From contig JACNGE010000009.1 of the NCBI GenBank assembly GCA_014384285.1, positions 1 to 64,000 on the forward strand: DNA of 64,000 bases, read 5' to 3'. Position 1 is the first letter of the stretch, and the number at the start of each line of letters is the position of its first letter. The notes beneath the pieces were generated by a model. That model had not been told where the DNA came from. It did no database searches and saw only the letters and a list, made by a program, of their open reading frames with translations. The DNA comes from Actinomycetota bacterium. GTDB lineage: Bacteria > Actinomycetota > Acidimicrobiia > Actinomarinales > Actinomarinaceae. Shown here in pieces: positions 49,136-59,370 of this stretch. A program made the translations under genes and the position numbers.

Positions 49136-49938
49136 ACTTGAACTCCAAATGTTCTTAGCGCATCGTTCAAAGAGGTTTTTTGATTTGTTGATTCTTTTCT
49201 TTTTCCAATTATTAAAGCACACATAGTATTGAATTCACCGCTTGGAAATGATTTGGGACGAGTTCCTGGTATTACAACCGAATTTTCAGGGACTATTCCT
49301 TTGTATTCTTTTGGTTCATCTCCAGTAACATCGATTATAGGAGTAGTTGCTGTGATTGTTACATTTGCCCCAATGACGGCACCTTTTTCAATCTTTACAC
49401 CCTCGACAATGATAGATCTTGAACCAATAAATGCACCATCCTCAATAATTACTGGCATCGCACTTGGGGGTTCTAAAACTCCACCGATACCAACTCCTCC
49501 AGATAAATGAACATTTTTTCCAATTTGTGCACATGATCCGACAGTAGCCCATGTATCAACCATTGTTCCAGAACCTACATATGCACCTATATTGACAAAG
49601 CCTGGCATGACAACAACACCAGGTTCACAAAAACCTCCATACCGTACTACCCCAGGCGGTACTACCCTAATTTTTAACTTTTCATAATTCTTTTTCGGTT
49701 CTATTTTGTCGTAATACTCAAGTTCACCTGAACTAATTATTTCCAAATTTTTAATTGAGAAATAGTGGAGTATGGCTGTTTTTACCCATTCATTCACAAT
49801 CCAATCGTTGCCTGATGGTTCAGCTACTCTAATTTTTCCTGTATCTAATAATCTTATTACTTCTTCAATGACTGAAATTTGATGTGACGTGACATTAATG
49901 ATATCTATATCTTCTATTTCTTTTTTAAAATTATCCAT
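49132..49938 (-). CDS. dapD: tetrahydrodipicolinate N-succinyltransferase
   Basis: RVVPPGVVRYGGFCEPGVVVMPGFVNIGAYVGSGTMVDTWATVGSCAQIGKNVHLSGGVGIGGVLEP. Confidence 0.95.
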   Translation of the reverse strand: MDNFKKEIEDIDIINVTSHQISVIEEVIRLLDTGKIRVAEPSGNDWIVNEWVKTAILHYFSIKNLEIISSGELEYYDKIEPKKNYEKLKIRVVPPGVVRYGGFCEPGVVVMPGFVNIGAYVGSGTMVDTWATVGSCAQIGKNVHLSGGVGIGGVLEPPSAMPVIIEDGAFIGSRSIIVEGVKIEKGAVIGANVTITATTPIIDVTGDEPKEYKGIVPENSVVIPGTRPKSFPSGEFNTMCALIIGKRKESTNQKTSLNDALRTFGVQV

Positions 49939-49983
49939 AATTTGCTTTGGTCTCTTTTTAGTTATTAGATAATATTTTAGTGT

Positions 49984-50391
49984 ATGAAAAAGAACACTTA
50001 TAGACTTATTTTTCTTTCTTTATCTTTACTTCTATTCTTGACTATCTATGTAGGAGTTAATTTTTATCAAGATAATGATGAACTAGTTGTCCTTCCAGCC
50101 GTTATTGAAGGCATTTCACCTTTACCAAACTATCAAGTTCCTCAACAGACATCTTTAGAAATAAATTTACCAGTTGATTATGAAATAGTGCTTATAGTTA
50201 ATAACTACATCATCCCATCTTCAGAGATACTTAATGTAGAAGCAACCGGAGTTTTTGTTTGGAAACCAGGACCAAATAAAACTTTTGAAAGCTGGAGCCC
50301 AGGAGAACAAAATATTCGTATAACTTGGAGTAAAGTTGTAGGACTGCCTGATGTAGGTGAATTCTCTTGGAAGTTTTATATTAACAATTAG
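49984..50391 (+). CDS. conserved hypothetical membrane-anchored protein
   Basis: N-terminal TM helix; VIEGISPLPNYQVPQQTSLEINLPVDYEIVLIVNNYIIP...GVFVWKPGP. Confidence 0.75.
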   Translation: MKKNTYRLIFLSLSLLLFLTIYVGVNFYQDNDELVVLPAVIEGISPLPNYQVPQQTSLEINLPVDYEIVLIVNNYIIPSSEILNVEATGVFVWKPGPNKTFESWSPGEQNIRITWSKVVGLPDVGEFSWKFYINN

Positions 50392-52454
50392 TTAATTAAA
50401 TCAAAGAGATCTTGTTCTGAGATAATGTCTACTTTTAAATCTTTGGCCTTTTTCAACTTTGAACCTGGATTTTCTCCAGAAATAAGATAATCTGTATTTT
50501 TTGAGATAGATGTAGTTACTGAACCTCCATTGTTTTCAATAAGGTTGATAAATTCCTGTCTATTTGAATTTTGAAGCGTTCCAGTTATTACAAAAGTTTT
50601 CCCAGTAAGTATTGTGTTACTTTCTTTTTTATCTTGGCTAAAAGAGAATCCTTTTTCTTTTAGGGAATTGAGAGTTGTTATATTTTTTTCTTGTGCTTTC
50701 CATTCATTCAAAGAATTAATAACACTTCCTGAAATACCATGGATATTTTCTAATTGATTTGAATCTGCAGCAAGAATATTTTCAATAGATCCGAAGTTTT
50801 GAAATAACAGATTGACAGTTCTTTTTCCGACAAAACGAATCCCTAATGCTGTGAGCAGTCTTGATGGTTGTGAGTTTGTAGATTTATTTATAGCATTAAT
50901 TAGATTGGAAGCTTTTTTATTTTCCCACTGTGGAAGTTTTACTAAATCATCATATTTTAGATTGAATATATCTTCAATATCACCAATCAATCCTGTGCTA
51001 AGCAAAATTTCTACTGTTTCTTTTCCCATTCCGTCAATTTCTAAACCCGCTCTTGATGCAAAAAATATTATGGACTCTTTTTTTGCAATCTTACAAGACG
51101 AACCTCCACTACATCTTGGAACTTTTTCCTCTTTGTGAAAAATTATTTCATATTCACCACATGGACAAGTTTTAGGCATCTTCCATTTTTTTTGTGAACC
51201 ATCTCTTCTTGTCTTTAATGAGCTGACTACCTCAGGTATTACATCTCCTGCTCTTCTAACTACAACATAGTCATTAATTCTTAAATCTTTTCTATTGATT
51301 TCATCCGGATTATGTAGAGATGCAAAAGAAACCATTGCTCCCCCAACACTTATTGGTTGTAATACCGCTACTGGTGTTACGGCTCCTGTTCTACCGGTTT
51401 GAAGCTTTATATCTGTAAGAATAGTTGTTTGCTCTTCTGCTGGAAATTTAAAAGCCACTGCCCACCTTGGAGATTTTGATGTGTAGCCTAACTCATCTTG
51501 GATAATTGTAGAGTTAATTTTCATTACGACTCCATCTATTTGGTATGAGTAGTCATTTCGTTTATCTTCAATACGTTTTAAGGTAGCTTCTATTTCATTA
51601 ATCGACATGGTAAGAAAAACTTCATTTGTTTCAAATCCAGACTCTTTAAGGGTTTTTATCTGATCGCTATGCGATGAGAAGGCTTCAGAATCATCATGAT
51701 TTATTAATTGATACGCTAATAATCTAATATCTCGTTTAGCTGTAATGGACGAGTCTTTTTGCCTTAGTGAACCAGCGGCAGCATTTCTAGAATTAATAAA
51801 ACTAGACACTCCCTCATTCCTGATTGCGGCAATCATAGACTTCTCTTCCTTGGTGGGATTTTTAATTGATTTTAATTTTTCTAATTTAATCTCATCTTTT
51901 TTTCGTTTCTTATTTAAGTTGTCAAAACTTTCAGTTGGCATATAGATTTCACCTCGAACTTCTAAAGTGCCTTTGGAATTTGTCTTTAATCTAAGTGGTA
52001 AGTTCATTATTGTTTTCACATTATGGGTGACATCTTCACCGATTACACCATCGCCACGAGTAAGTCCCTGTTGTAAAATACCATCTTTGTATATGATTGA
52101 AATTGCTAAACCATCTATTTTTGGTTCTAAAGAAACAGGGAATAATTGTTGATCAGTTATTTTGCTGAGTCTTTCGAACCATTTATTGATATCTTCTATG
52201 TTTTCTGCATTATCTAAACTGTACATTCTTTGAACATGTTCTATTTGATTAAAAGCGGTGTCTGGAGTCCCTGTTACTCTTTGAGTTGGCGAATAAACCT
52301 TTACCTCTGATGGGTTGTTTAATTCGAACTGTTTAAGTTCATTGAAAAGTTTGTCATATTCTCCATCAGACATTATCGGGCTATTTAAGACATAATAAGC
52401 ATGTTCTGCTTCTGATAGCTGAGTTATTACTTTGTCAATATCTTTAGCGTTCAT
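50388..52454 (-). CDS. ligA: NAD-dependent DNA ligase
   Basis: SLEPKIDGLAISIIYKDG; RGEIYMP; BRCT domain TGKTFVITGTLQNSNRQEF. Confidence 0.96.
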   Translation of the reverse strand: MNAKDIDKVITQLSEAEHAYYVLNSPIMSDGEYDKLFNELKQFELNNPSEVKVYSPTQRVTGTPDTAFNQIEHVQRMYSLDNAENIEDINKWFERLSKITDQQLFPVSLEPKIDGLAISIIYKDGILQQGLTRGDGVIGEDVTHNVKTIMNLPLRLKTNSKGTLEVRGEIYMPTESFDNLNKKRKKDEIKLEKLKSIKNPTKEEKSMIAAIRNEGVSSFINSRNAAAGSLRQKDSSITAKRDIRLLAYQLINHDDSEAFSSHSDQIKTLKESGFETNEVFLTMSINEIEATLKRIEDKRNDYSYQIDGVVMKINSTIIQDELGYTSKSPRWAVAFKFPAEEQTTILTDIKLQTGRTGAVTPVAVLQPISVGGAMVSFASLHNPDEINRKDLRINDYVVVRRAGDVIPEVVSSLKTRRDGSQKKWKMPKTCPCGEYEIIFHKEEKVPRCSGGSSCKIAKKESIIFFASRAGLEIDGMGKETVEILLSTGLIGDIEDIFNLKYDDLVKLPQWENKKASNLINAINKSTNSQPSRLLTALGIRFVGKRTVNLLFQNFGSIENILAADSNQLENIHGISGSVINSLNEWKAQEKNITTLNSLKEKGFSFSQDKKESNTILTGKTFVITGTLQNSNRQEFINLIENNGGSVTTSISKNTDYLISGENPGSKLKKAKDLKVDIISEQDLFDLIN

Positions 52455-53524
52455 ACAGAAAGTTTTTGATTAAGTTCTGAAGTTATTCTTCCGCCTCCAA
52501 TTAGTTTTGTCCCTGAATACAAAACACCAAATTGGCCGGGAGCTACTCCGAATGTTGCATCGTGCAATAATACTTTTAGTGCGCTGTCGTCAATCATTTC
52601 TATCTCACAGGGAAGATCGTCAGAATTGTATCTTGTTTGGATACTAAGACTCTTTGTTTCTATTTCGTTTACAAATGAGGTATCTTCTAAGTAAAAAGTA
52701 GATGTAAGCAGCTCTTCTTTGTTTCCGACATAAACTTTCTTATTCTTTACATCGATTTTAGTAACATATTTTGGTGAACCTTGTCCTCCAGGTATTCCTT
52801 TACGTTGACCAACTGTAAATTCATGAATACCTTGATGATTTCCCATAATTTCGCCCTGACTATCAACTATTTCTCCTGAAGTTGAAATATCAATTCTTTT
52901 ATCAACAAAATCTCGATAATTTTTTTTGCCCACAAAACATATATCTTGACTATCTTTTTTAAATGCAGTCTTTAAACCTAAATCAGCAGCTATTTGTCTA
53001 ACTTCTGGTTTAGAAATAGTTCCTAGAGGAAACATTACATTCTCTAGCGTTGATGAATTTAACATATGAAGAACATATGATTGGTCTTTATCTAAATAAT
53101 CTGCTTTGTGTAATTCATATTGTTCCTCATTTTTTATTATTTTTGCATAATGACCCGTAGCCACCTTGTCACAGTTAAGTTTTTTTGCTTGCTTGAGAAA
53201 GTGATCAAATTTAACCGATCTATTGCACTCAACACATGGATTTGGAGTAAGTCCCTGCGCATACATATCTATAAAATTATCAACAACCTTGTCCGAAAAT
53301 GATTCTGTGTAATCTAAAACGTAGTAAGGAATATCTAGCTTGGCTGCAACTTTACGGGCATCTTCACTATCAGAAGCTGTGCAACAACCTGTTTCGGGCA
53401 TTTCTCCATTTGGTCCTTCCCATAATTTCATAGTAACACCGATTACTTCATGGCCTTGTGACTTGAGAAGACCTGCAACTACTGATGAATCCACCCCACC
53501 GCTCATTGCAACTAAAACTCTCAT
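52451..53524 (-). CDS. mnmA: tRNA-specific 2-thiouridylase
   Basis: MRVLVAMSGGVDSSVVAGLL; NPCVECNRSVKF; ATGHYA; DQSYVLHML. Confidence 0.96.
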   Translation of the reverse strand: MRVLVAMSGGVDSSVVAGLLKSQGHEVIGVTMKLWEGPNGEMPETGCCTASDSEDARKVAAKLDIPYYVLDYTESFSDKVVDNFIDMYAQGLTPNPCVECNRSVKFDHFLKQAKKLNCDKVATGHYAKIIKNEEQYELHKADYLDKDQSYVLHMLNSSTLENVMFPLGTISKPEVRQIAADLGLKTAFKKDSQDICFVGKKNYRDFVDKRIDISTSGEIVDSQGEIMGNHQGIHEFTVGQRKGIPGGQGSPKYVTKIDVKNKKVYVGNKEELLTSTFYLEDTSFVNEIETKSLSIQTRYNSDDLPCEIEMIDDSALKVLLHDATFGVAPGQFGVLYSGTKLIGGGRITSELNQKLSV

Positions 53525-54669
53525 TTCATCCCTTGAATTGATGACAACACAATGTTTGCAGCTTTTACACCATCTCCGCTGTTGGTGCTCCAGCCGAAGC
53601 TGAACCTTAAGTGACTGTTAATTAAATCATCTGATATTTTCATGGCTTGTAAAACATGTGATGGTTTCTGAGCACCGCTTGCACATGCAGAACCCCTTGA
53701 AACTCCCAAGCCTTGCAAATCTAAGGCAACCATAAGTGTCTCTGAGTGTATCCCTTTAAATTGTATATTTGAAACATGGTCTAACCTACTAATGTTTTCT
53801 CCGACAATCATAACGTCTAGATTATTTTTAAGGATATCCTCAAATTCTGTACGCTCTTTAAGAATTTTGTTGTTTTGTAATTCCATATTTTTCTGTTGCT
53901 CGTCCAGTGCGGCAGAGAGACTAGCAACACCAGACACATTTACAGTCCCAGCCCTTCGTTCTAGTTCTTGCTTTCCTCCATGCAGGAAGCTAGGGATTTT
54001 TGCTTCCGAACTTAGAAACATAATTCCAATTCCCTTGGGCCCTCCAATTTTATGGCCTGATATTGCTGCACTTTGGATTCCTAGTTCATGAAAATCAATT
54101 TTTGTTGTTGAAACAGCTTGCACCACATCGGAGTGGAATATTAAATCATAATCAAGCTTTTTAATACTTTGTGCAATTTCTTTAACAGGTTGAACAACTC
54201 CAGTTTCATTGTTAGCTAACATAATCGATACAATTTCTGTATTTGAATTTATATTACTAATTACATCTTCAGTCTTAATTACTCCAAAATTATCACATCC
54301 AATAAAATTGACTTTGTATCCAAGTGATTCAACCCATTCAGCTGAGCCAAGTACTGCTTCATGTTCTATAGCTGAAGTTACTAATTCAGCATTTTTATTT
54401 TGGTTGTTTATAAATGGCATCTTTATTATCCAGTTATCTGCCTCAGTCCCTCCACTCGTAAAAGTGATTTCTTTCGGTGCTGCTCCAAAATGATTAGCAA
54501 TTCTGTCGCGTGATTCTTCAAGTATATTTTTTGCTTTTCTGGATAGTTCATGTCCTCCAGCAGAATTTGCAAATGCTACTGATTCAGTTTGTTTATATGC
54601 TTCAAAGGCCACATCTCTCATTGGTGTGCTTGCAGCATGGTCTAAATACAGATAATCATTTTTTTTCAT
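53521..54669 (-). CDS. iscS: cysteine desulfurase
   Basis: YLDHAASTPM; ITFTSGGTEADNW; SISGHKIGGPKGIG-like AISGHKIGGPKGIG; RGSACASGAQKPSHVL. Confidence 0.94.
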   Translation of the reverse strand: MKKNDYLYLDHAASTPMRDVAFEAYKQTESVAFANSAGGHELSRKAKNILEESRDRIANHFGAAPKEITFTSGGTEADNWIIKMPFINNQNKNAELVTSAIEHEAVLGSAEWVESLGYKVNFIGCDNFGVIKTEDVISNINSNTEIVSIMLANNETGVVQPVKEIAQSIKKLDYDLIFHSDVVQAVSTTKIDFHELGIQSAAISGHKIGGPKGIGIMFLSSEAKIPSFLHGGKQELERRAGTVNVSGVASLSAALDEQQKNMELQNNKILKERTEFEDILKNNLDVMIVGENISRLDHVSNIQFKGIHSETLMVALDLQGLGVSRGSACASGAQKPSHVLQAMKISDDLINSHLRFSFGWSTNSGDGVKAANIVLSSIQGMK

Positions 54670-54711
54670 ATTTATTTATTCTACTTATCAAGTAATATTG
54701 TTTAACAGACA

Positions 54712-55158
54712 ATGAGTAAAACAATTACAGTTTCAACTATAATCAACAAACCATTAGACGAAGTATGGGATGAAGTTTCTGTCTTAAAAAACCATACACA
54801 TTGGATGAAAGATGCTGTAAACATTGACTTTCTGACTGAATCAACTCAGGGAATAGATACAAAAATGAAGGTTTTGACTAAAGTTGGACCAATTAAACTA
54901 TATGACTACATGACCGTAACAGAATGGGTTGAAAAACAATCTATAGGAGTAGACCATGTTGGGTTAGTTACTGGTAAGGGAAAATTTACTTTAACTCAAT
55001 TAGAAGAGAATAAAACTGAATTTAAATGGGAAGAAACTTTAAAGTTTCCAATATATCTAGCAGGACCAATAGGTGAATTTTTTGGATCTCCAATTTTAAA
55101 ACTTATATGGAAAAATAATTTAAAAGGTCTTAAGGAACTATTTAATGATGAAAATTAG
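54712..55158 (+). CDS. SRPBCC/polyketide cyclase-like protein
   Basis: TVSTIINKPLDEVWDEVSVLKNHTHWMKDA...LTQLEENKTEFKWEETLKFP. Confidence 0.8.
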   Translation: MSKTITVSTIINKPLDEVWDEVSVLKNHTHWMKDAVNIDFLTESTQGIDTKMKVLTKVGPIKLYDYMTVTEWVEKQSIGVDHVGLVTGKGKFTLTQLEENKTEFKWEETLKFPIYLAGPIGEFFGSPILKLIWKNNLKGLKELFNDEN

Positions 55159-55780
55159 ACTATTTTATTCGCTTTTGCTTTTCGTGTTTTGTGTAGGGTG
55201 TAATTCAGAAAATACCTCAGAAGAGAACAGTGGTGCTGTAGTTAACGAAGTTGAAGTAGCAATTTCGGAAGGTTTAGGGGAGACCTCTGAAGTATTTGTC
55301 TCAAATTGGAATAAACTTGTTTCCACTATTTCAGAGGATGAACAAACTACTACATTTTTTTCAATTAATCCTGATGAAGTTAAATGGACAAGCATAGAAA
55401 AACAAACCCTTTTTTATGAGTTTGGAAATAAAGAAAATCCTCAGGCTATTTTTGTAATTAATCTAAATATCAATGCAGATAGTGAAGTTGTTGAGGAAAT
55501 TGAATTCTTTGCTCCTGCAACAAAAGACGAGGTTAACTCGCAACAAACAAAACTTTTCTTTCTTTTAGTAATTGCTTTATCTGATGACACTTTAGATAAA
55601 AATGACAGAGAAAACATCCTCAATAATCTTGGACTATATGAAGAAATAACTAATCCAAAACAGTTAGCAGGTAGCGTAACCAAAAATGATATCCGTTATA
55701 TTCTTGAACCATTAATTGAAAATAATTTGTTGTTTGGTCTTAATTTATATACAAGTATTCTTGACTCTACTAACGCCTAA
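55145..55780 (+). CDS. hypothetical lipoprotein
   Basis: Signal plus lipobox-like LLLFVFCVGCNSENTSEE; acidic mature domain. Confidence 0.7.
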   Translation: MMKIRLFYSLLLFVFCVGCNSENTSEENSGAVVNEVEVAISEGLGETSEVFVSNWNKLVSTISEDEQTTTFFSINPDEVKWTSIEKQTLFYEFGNKENPQAIFVINLNINADSEVVEEIEFFAPATKDEVNSQQTKLFFLLVIALSDDTLDKNDRENILNNLGLYEEITNPKQLAGSVTKNDIRYILEPLIENNLLFGLNLYTSILDSTNA

Positions 55781-56058
55781 GAAGCTATAACTTCTTCTAC
55801 GCCAGGTACTTTTTCTTTAAGGATTCGTTCTATTCCACTCTTAAGTGTGGCAATGGATAGTGGGCAACCTACGCAAGCCCCAAGCATTTCTATGTTTACA
55901 ATACCATTATCCACAGATGCTAACTTTATATCCCCCCCATCAGCCTGTACAGCTGGACGAATATACTCTATTGTTTCATTTAATATATCAAGGTCAATAT
56001 CAACTTGTTCATCTCTATCTTTGATAGAAGGAAAATTGATATTTTCATTACTTTCCAT
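55777..56058 (-). CDS. NifU C-terminal-domain Fe-S scaffold protein
   Basis: IRPAVQADGGDIKLASVDNGIVNIEMLGACVGCPLSIATLKSGIERIL. Confidence 0.93.
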   Translation of the reverse strand: MESNENINFPSIKDRDEQVDIDLDILNETIEYIRPAVQADGGDIKLASVDNGIVNIEMLGACVGCPLSIATLKSGIERILKEKVPGVEEVIAS

Positions 56059-56061
56059 AAT

Positions 56062-57318
56062 TCAATTATATTCTATAACTGCGCCAAGTGAGCTTAAAGC
56101 GGAAACAATATCTTCATAGCCTCTATCTATGTGATCAATGCCAGTAATCTGTGAGTTGCCGTCAGCCTGTAGAGCTGCAATTATTAAACTAGCACCTGTT
56201 CTAATATCTGTTGAATTTACAGGAGCTCCTGAAAGGTCCTTTACTCCCTTGATCATTGCATGTTGCCACCCAGTTTGAATATTAGATCCCATCCGTTGAA
56301 CTTCTGGTATCCATTGAAAACGCTGATCGTAAACATTTTCTGTAATGATTGAAGTTCCTTCTGCTCTAAGTAAAGCTGTACCGAATATTGGTTGTAAGTC
56401 AGTAGCTACTCCAGGGAAAGGTAAAGTTGATAACTCAATTGCATCATACTTATCTGTAGATTCTAAACTTATTGAGTTTTCTCCAGTTGATATATTGATA
56501 CCAATTTCTATAAATTTTTTAATTTCCATAGGAAGAGTTTTTGGATCAACTCCTAAAATTGATCCAGATCCTTTAGTTGAAGCTATGGCTGCAATATATG
56601 TTCCAGCAACGATTCTATCCCCAATAACTTTATGATTAGTTGGTTTTAATGATTCAACACCTTTAATTGTAATTTCACTAGTGCCCTCACCATAGATTTC
56701 AGCACCCATATTTTTTAGCATTTTAACGATATCTACAACTTCCGGCTCACGAGCAGCATTTTCGATAACAGTATCTCCATCTGCTAAGACAGCTGCAAGC
56801 AATGTGTTTTCCGTGGCTCCAACTGACGCATAAGGTAAATTGATTTCAACCCCCTTTAAGCCATCTGTTTCGCCAATTAAAACTCCATGTTCAAGATGAA
56901 AATTTGCTCCCATCTTCTCTAACGCATCAAGATGCATCTGAACAGGTCTAGGGCCGAGTTGATCTCCACCAGGGAAGGCTATTTTTGCTTGACCTTTACG
57001 AGCTAATAATGGTCCCAGGATAATTATTGATGCACGCATTTTTTGAACTAATTCATATGGAGTTTCTATACCAATGTCCTCGGGCGAATTAATTTTTAAA
57101 CTACTGTCTTCAAAGGAAGAAGTTATCCCAAGGCAACTTAAAACCTCTTGCATGTACGCAACATCTGTAATGTTTGGTACATTGCTTATTTCATAATCAC
57201 CTGGAGCAAGTATTGGTAGTACCATTTGTTTCAATACCGCATTTTTGGCACCTTTAACTTCAACCATTCCATTTAATTGGTGATTGCCTTCAATTACTAT
57301 ATGTTTTTCCACTATCAT
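56062..57318 (-). CDS. murA: UDP-N-acetylglucosamine 1-carboxyvinyltransferase
   Basis: NGMVEVKGAKNAVLKQMVLPILA; RPVQMHLDALEKMGA; LPFPGVATDLQPIF; no Cys at the fosfomycin-site position was confirmed. Confidence 0.95.
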   Translation of the reverse strand: MIVEKHIVIEGNHQLNGMVEVKGAKNAVLKQMVLPILAPGDYEISNVPNITDVAYMQEVLSCLGITSSFEDSSLKINSPEDIGIETPYELVQKMRASIIILGPLLARKGQAKIAFPGGDQLGPRPVQMHLDALEKMGANFHLEHGVLIGETDGLKGVEINLPYASVGATENTLLAAVLADGDTVIENAAREPEVVDIVKMLKNMGAEIYGEGTSEITIKGVESLKPTNHKVIGDRIVAGTYIAAIASTKGSGSILGVDPKTLPMEIKKFIEIGINISTGENSISLESTDKYDAIELSTLPFPGVATDLQPIFGTALLRAEGTSIITENVYDQRFQWIPEVQRMGSNIQTGWQHAMIKGVKDLSGAPVNSTDIRTGASLIIAALQADGNSQITGIDHIDRGYEDIVSALSSLGAVIEYN

Positions 57319-57355
57319 TGATATTACTTAAAGAATTAAGTGTAACAATAAATTT

Positions 57356-58024
57356 ATGTCAGAATCAATAATTGTATATAAAGCAAATGACCATTTGGAA
57401 GCGTCATCTTGTCTTAGTAATTTAATAATCGATGATATAAAATCTTTGAACAAAAATAGCTACTCAATTGGGCTTTCAGGTGGAAATACACCAAAAGTAA
57501 CGTACTCTTTGTTAAAAAATGATATTACAAATCTATCAAAGATTATCTTCTGGACAGTGGATGAGCGCTGGGTTCCTATAGAAGATGAAAACTCAAATCA
57601 AAACTTGATCAATGGTTTTTTTCAAAATACTGGAGCTACAATTTTGGACTTCGAATATACGAACACAACAGCTGATCATGATGCAAATCTATATTCAGAG
57701 AAACTTGCTAAAAATATAACTCAATTTGATACTGTAATACTCGGTGTAGGTGAAGATGGACATATAGCCTCTTTATTTCCTGGAACAACAGCGTTAGAAG
57801 ATACCCATGACATTTACACTTCAAATGAGGTAGATATAGTTAGTAAATGGAGAGTAACTGCGACATATAAACTTTTAACTAGTGTCCATAAAGTTTATTT
57901 ACTTGTTACTGGAGAAAATAAAAAAAATATACTTTCAGAAATATTAAACAATGGAAATACTCCAGCAAATGATTTAATTGATAAAAGATCAGAAACATTT
58001 ATTATCACTGACCAATCGATATAA
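57356..58024 (+). CDS. pgl: 6-phosphogluconolactonase
   Basis: IGLSGGNTPKVTYSLL; FWTVDERWVPIEDENSN; DTVILGVGEDGHIASLFPGT. Confidence 0.93.
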   Translation: MSESIIVYKANDHLEASSCLSNLIIDDIKSLNKNSYSIGLSGGNTPKVTYSLLKNDITNLSKIIFWTVDERWVPIEDENSNQNLINGFFQNTGATILDFEYTNTTADHDANLYSEKLAKNITQFDTVILGVGEDGHIASLFPGTTALEDTHDIYTSNEVDIVSKWRVTATYKLLTSVHKVYLLVTGENKKNILSEILNNGNTPANDLIDKRSETFIITDQSI

Positions 58025-58074
58025 ACGTTAATTATGTATACGCTATAGATAGCATATAGTTATCCTTAATCCAG

Positions 58075-58929
58075 ATGTCACCGAAAAACTACTTCCAAAT
58101 GTTCTTAACTTCAGCTTTATGGGGTTCCTCTTTTTTACTGATGAAGTATGCACTTGTTGAATTAGACCCTTTTCAGATCGCTTTCTATAGGATCTTTATT
58201 GGTATGACGTTTATAAATTTATTAAAGATTGAACATATTCCGATTTCTAAACGAGACCATGTTTTTACTGCAATCGTAGGATTTTTGTGGATGTCACTAC
58301 CTTTTTACTTATTTGCCGAATCTGAACAGACAATATCTTCCAGTTTGGCAGGACTTGTTAATGGCTCTACACCAATTTTTATAAGTCTTTTTGCAGTAAT
58401 ATTTTTTAAACAAAAAATTTCTAATATTAAAAAAATATACTTGTCTACTGGCTTTTTTGGAATATATGTTCTTTCATTCGGATTTGAAGTTACTAATTTT
58501 AATTTGAGCACTGGCTTACTACTTGCCTTACTGGCTTCAATTAGTTATGGATTTGCAGCTAATTTTGTTCAACCACTAATTCATTCCTACGGAGCACTTG
58601 TCACACTTCGTATGGCGTTAAGATACGCATCAATATTTTCATTTTTCCTCTTTATTTTTAATAGTGAGTTTTTATTACCGACTCCAGGTGGTTCCCTGTT
58701 TCATATGCTCCTTTTAGGAGTTGGAGGAAGTGGAATTGCTTTTCTTTCCTTTTACAGTTTAATTGATGATGTCGGAGCTATATTTGGATCAATCACTGTA
58801 TATATAATTCCAATATTTTCTGTAATATTTGGATATATATTCTTACAAGAAACCACTACTCTCTCACAAATTTCTGGTGTAGCTGTAATTATCGTATCTG
58901 CTTATCTGTTTACTAAAACTAACGATTAG
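58075..58929 (+). CDS. EamA/DMT-family transporter
   Basis: LTSALWGSSFLLMKYALVELDPFQIAFYRI; 10-TM pattern with internal repeat. Confidence 0.9.
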   Translation: MSPKNYFQMFLTSALWGSSFLLMKYALVELDPFQIAFYRIFIGMTFINLLKIEHIPISKRDHVFTAIVGFLWMSLPFYLFAESEQTISSSLAGLVNGSTPIFISLFAVIFFKQKISNIKKIYLSTGFFGIYVLSFGFEVTNFNLSTGLLLALLASISYGFAANFVQPLIHSYGALVTLRMALRYASIFSFFLFIFNSEFLLPTPGGSLFHMLLLGVGGSGIAFLSFYSLIDDVGAIFGSITVYIIPIFSVIFGYIFLQETTTLSQISGVAVIIVSAYLFTKTND

Positions 58930-59326
58930 ATTTTGGCTGCACAAACAAACCTTCCGAAATTGCAGCAATACTACCGTCGTCTAGAAAGAGTTCAGCTTTA
59001 TAAGTTGTTCCCTTTTCTCCAATTGAATCTCTCCAAGCCTTTACGTGAACGAACTTAGTAGTGTTGTTGACAGGTCTAATATATTTTGCTGAAAAAGTTT
59101 TTGTAACAACCATCTCTCCTAAAAGGAAACTTAGTGGGCCCATCGTGCAATCCATAAAAGAATCGACAATGCCCCCAAGGGTTGTGTTCATTGGATTAAA
59201 ATATTTTTCCTGTATTGGGTACTTGCACTCTAAGTATTCTTCATCCTCATTAAAGGATATGAACTCCCCTTTTAATTCTTTATAAATGTTTGGAATGGGT
59301 AAATTTCCCCATGTTGTTTCTGACAT
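58919..59326 (-). CDS. PaaI-type hotdog thioesterase
   Basis: NPMNTTLGGIVDSFMDCTMGPLSFL; VVTKTFSAKYIRPV. Confidence 0.85.
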   Translation of the reverse strand: MSETTWGNLPIPNIYKELKGEFISFNEDEEYLECKYPIQEKYFNPMNTTLGGIVDSFMDCTMGPLSFLLGEMVVTKTFSAKYIRPVNNTTKFVHVKAWRDSIGEKGTTYKAELFLDDGSIAAISEGLFVQPKSNR

Positions 59327-59370
59327 AGAAAAAATATTAACACTTATGGAGATTTAGGACTTTATAGAGT

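Noticed and set aside
58042-58053. gctat-ag-atagc inverted repeat before the EamA transporter
   Set aside because: Too short to call an operator without other copies; could be re-examined with relatives
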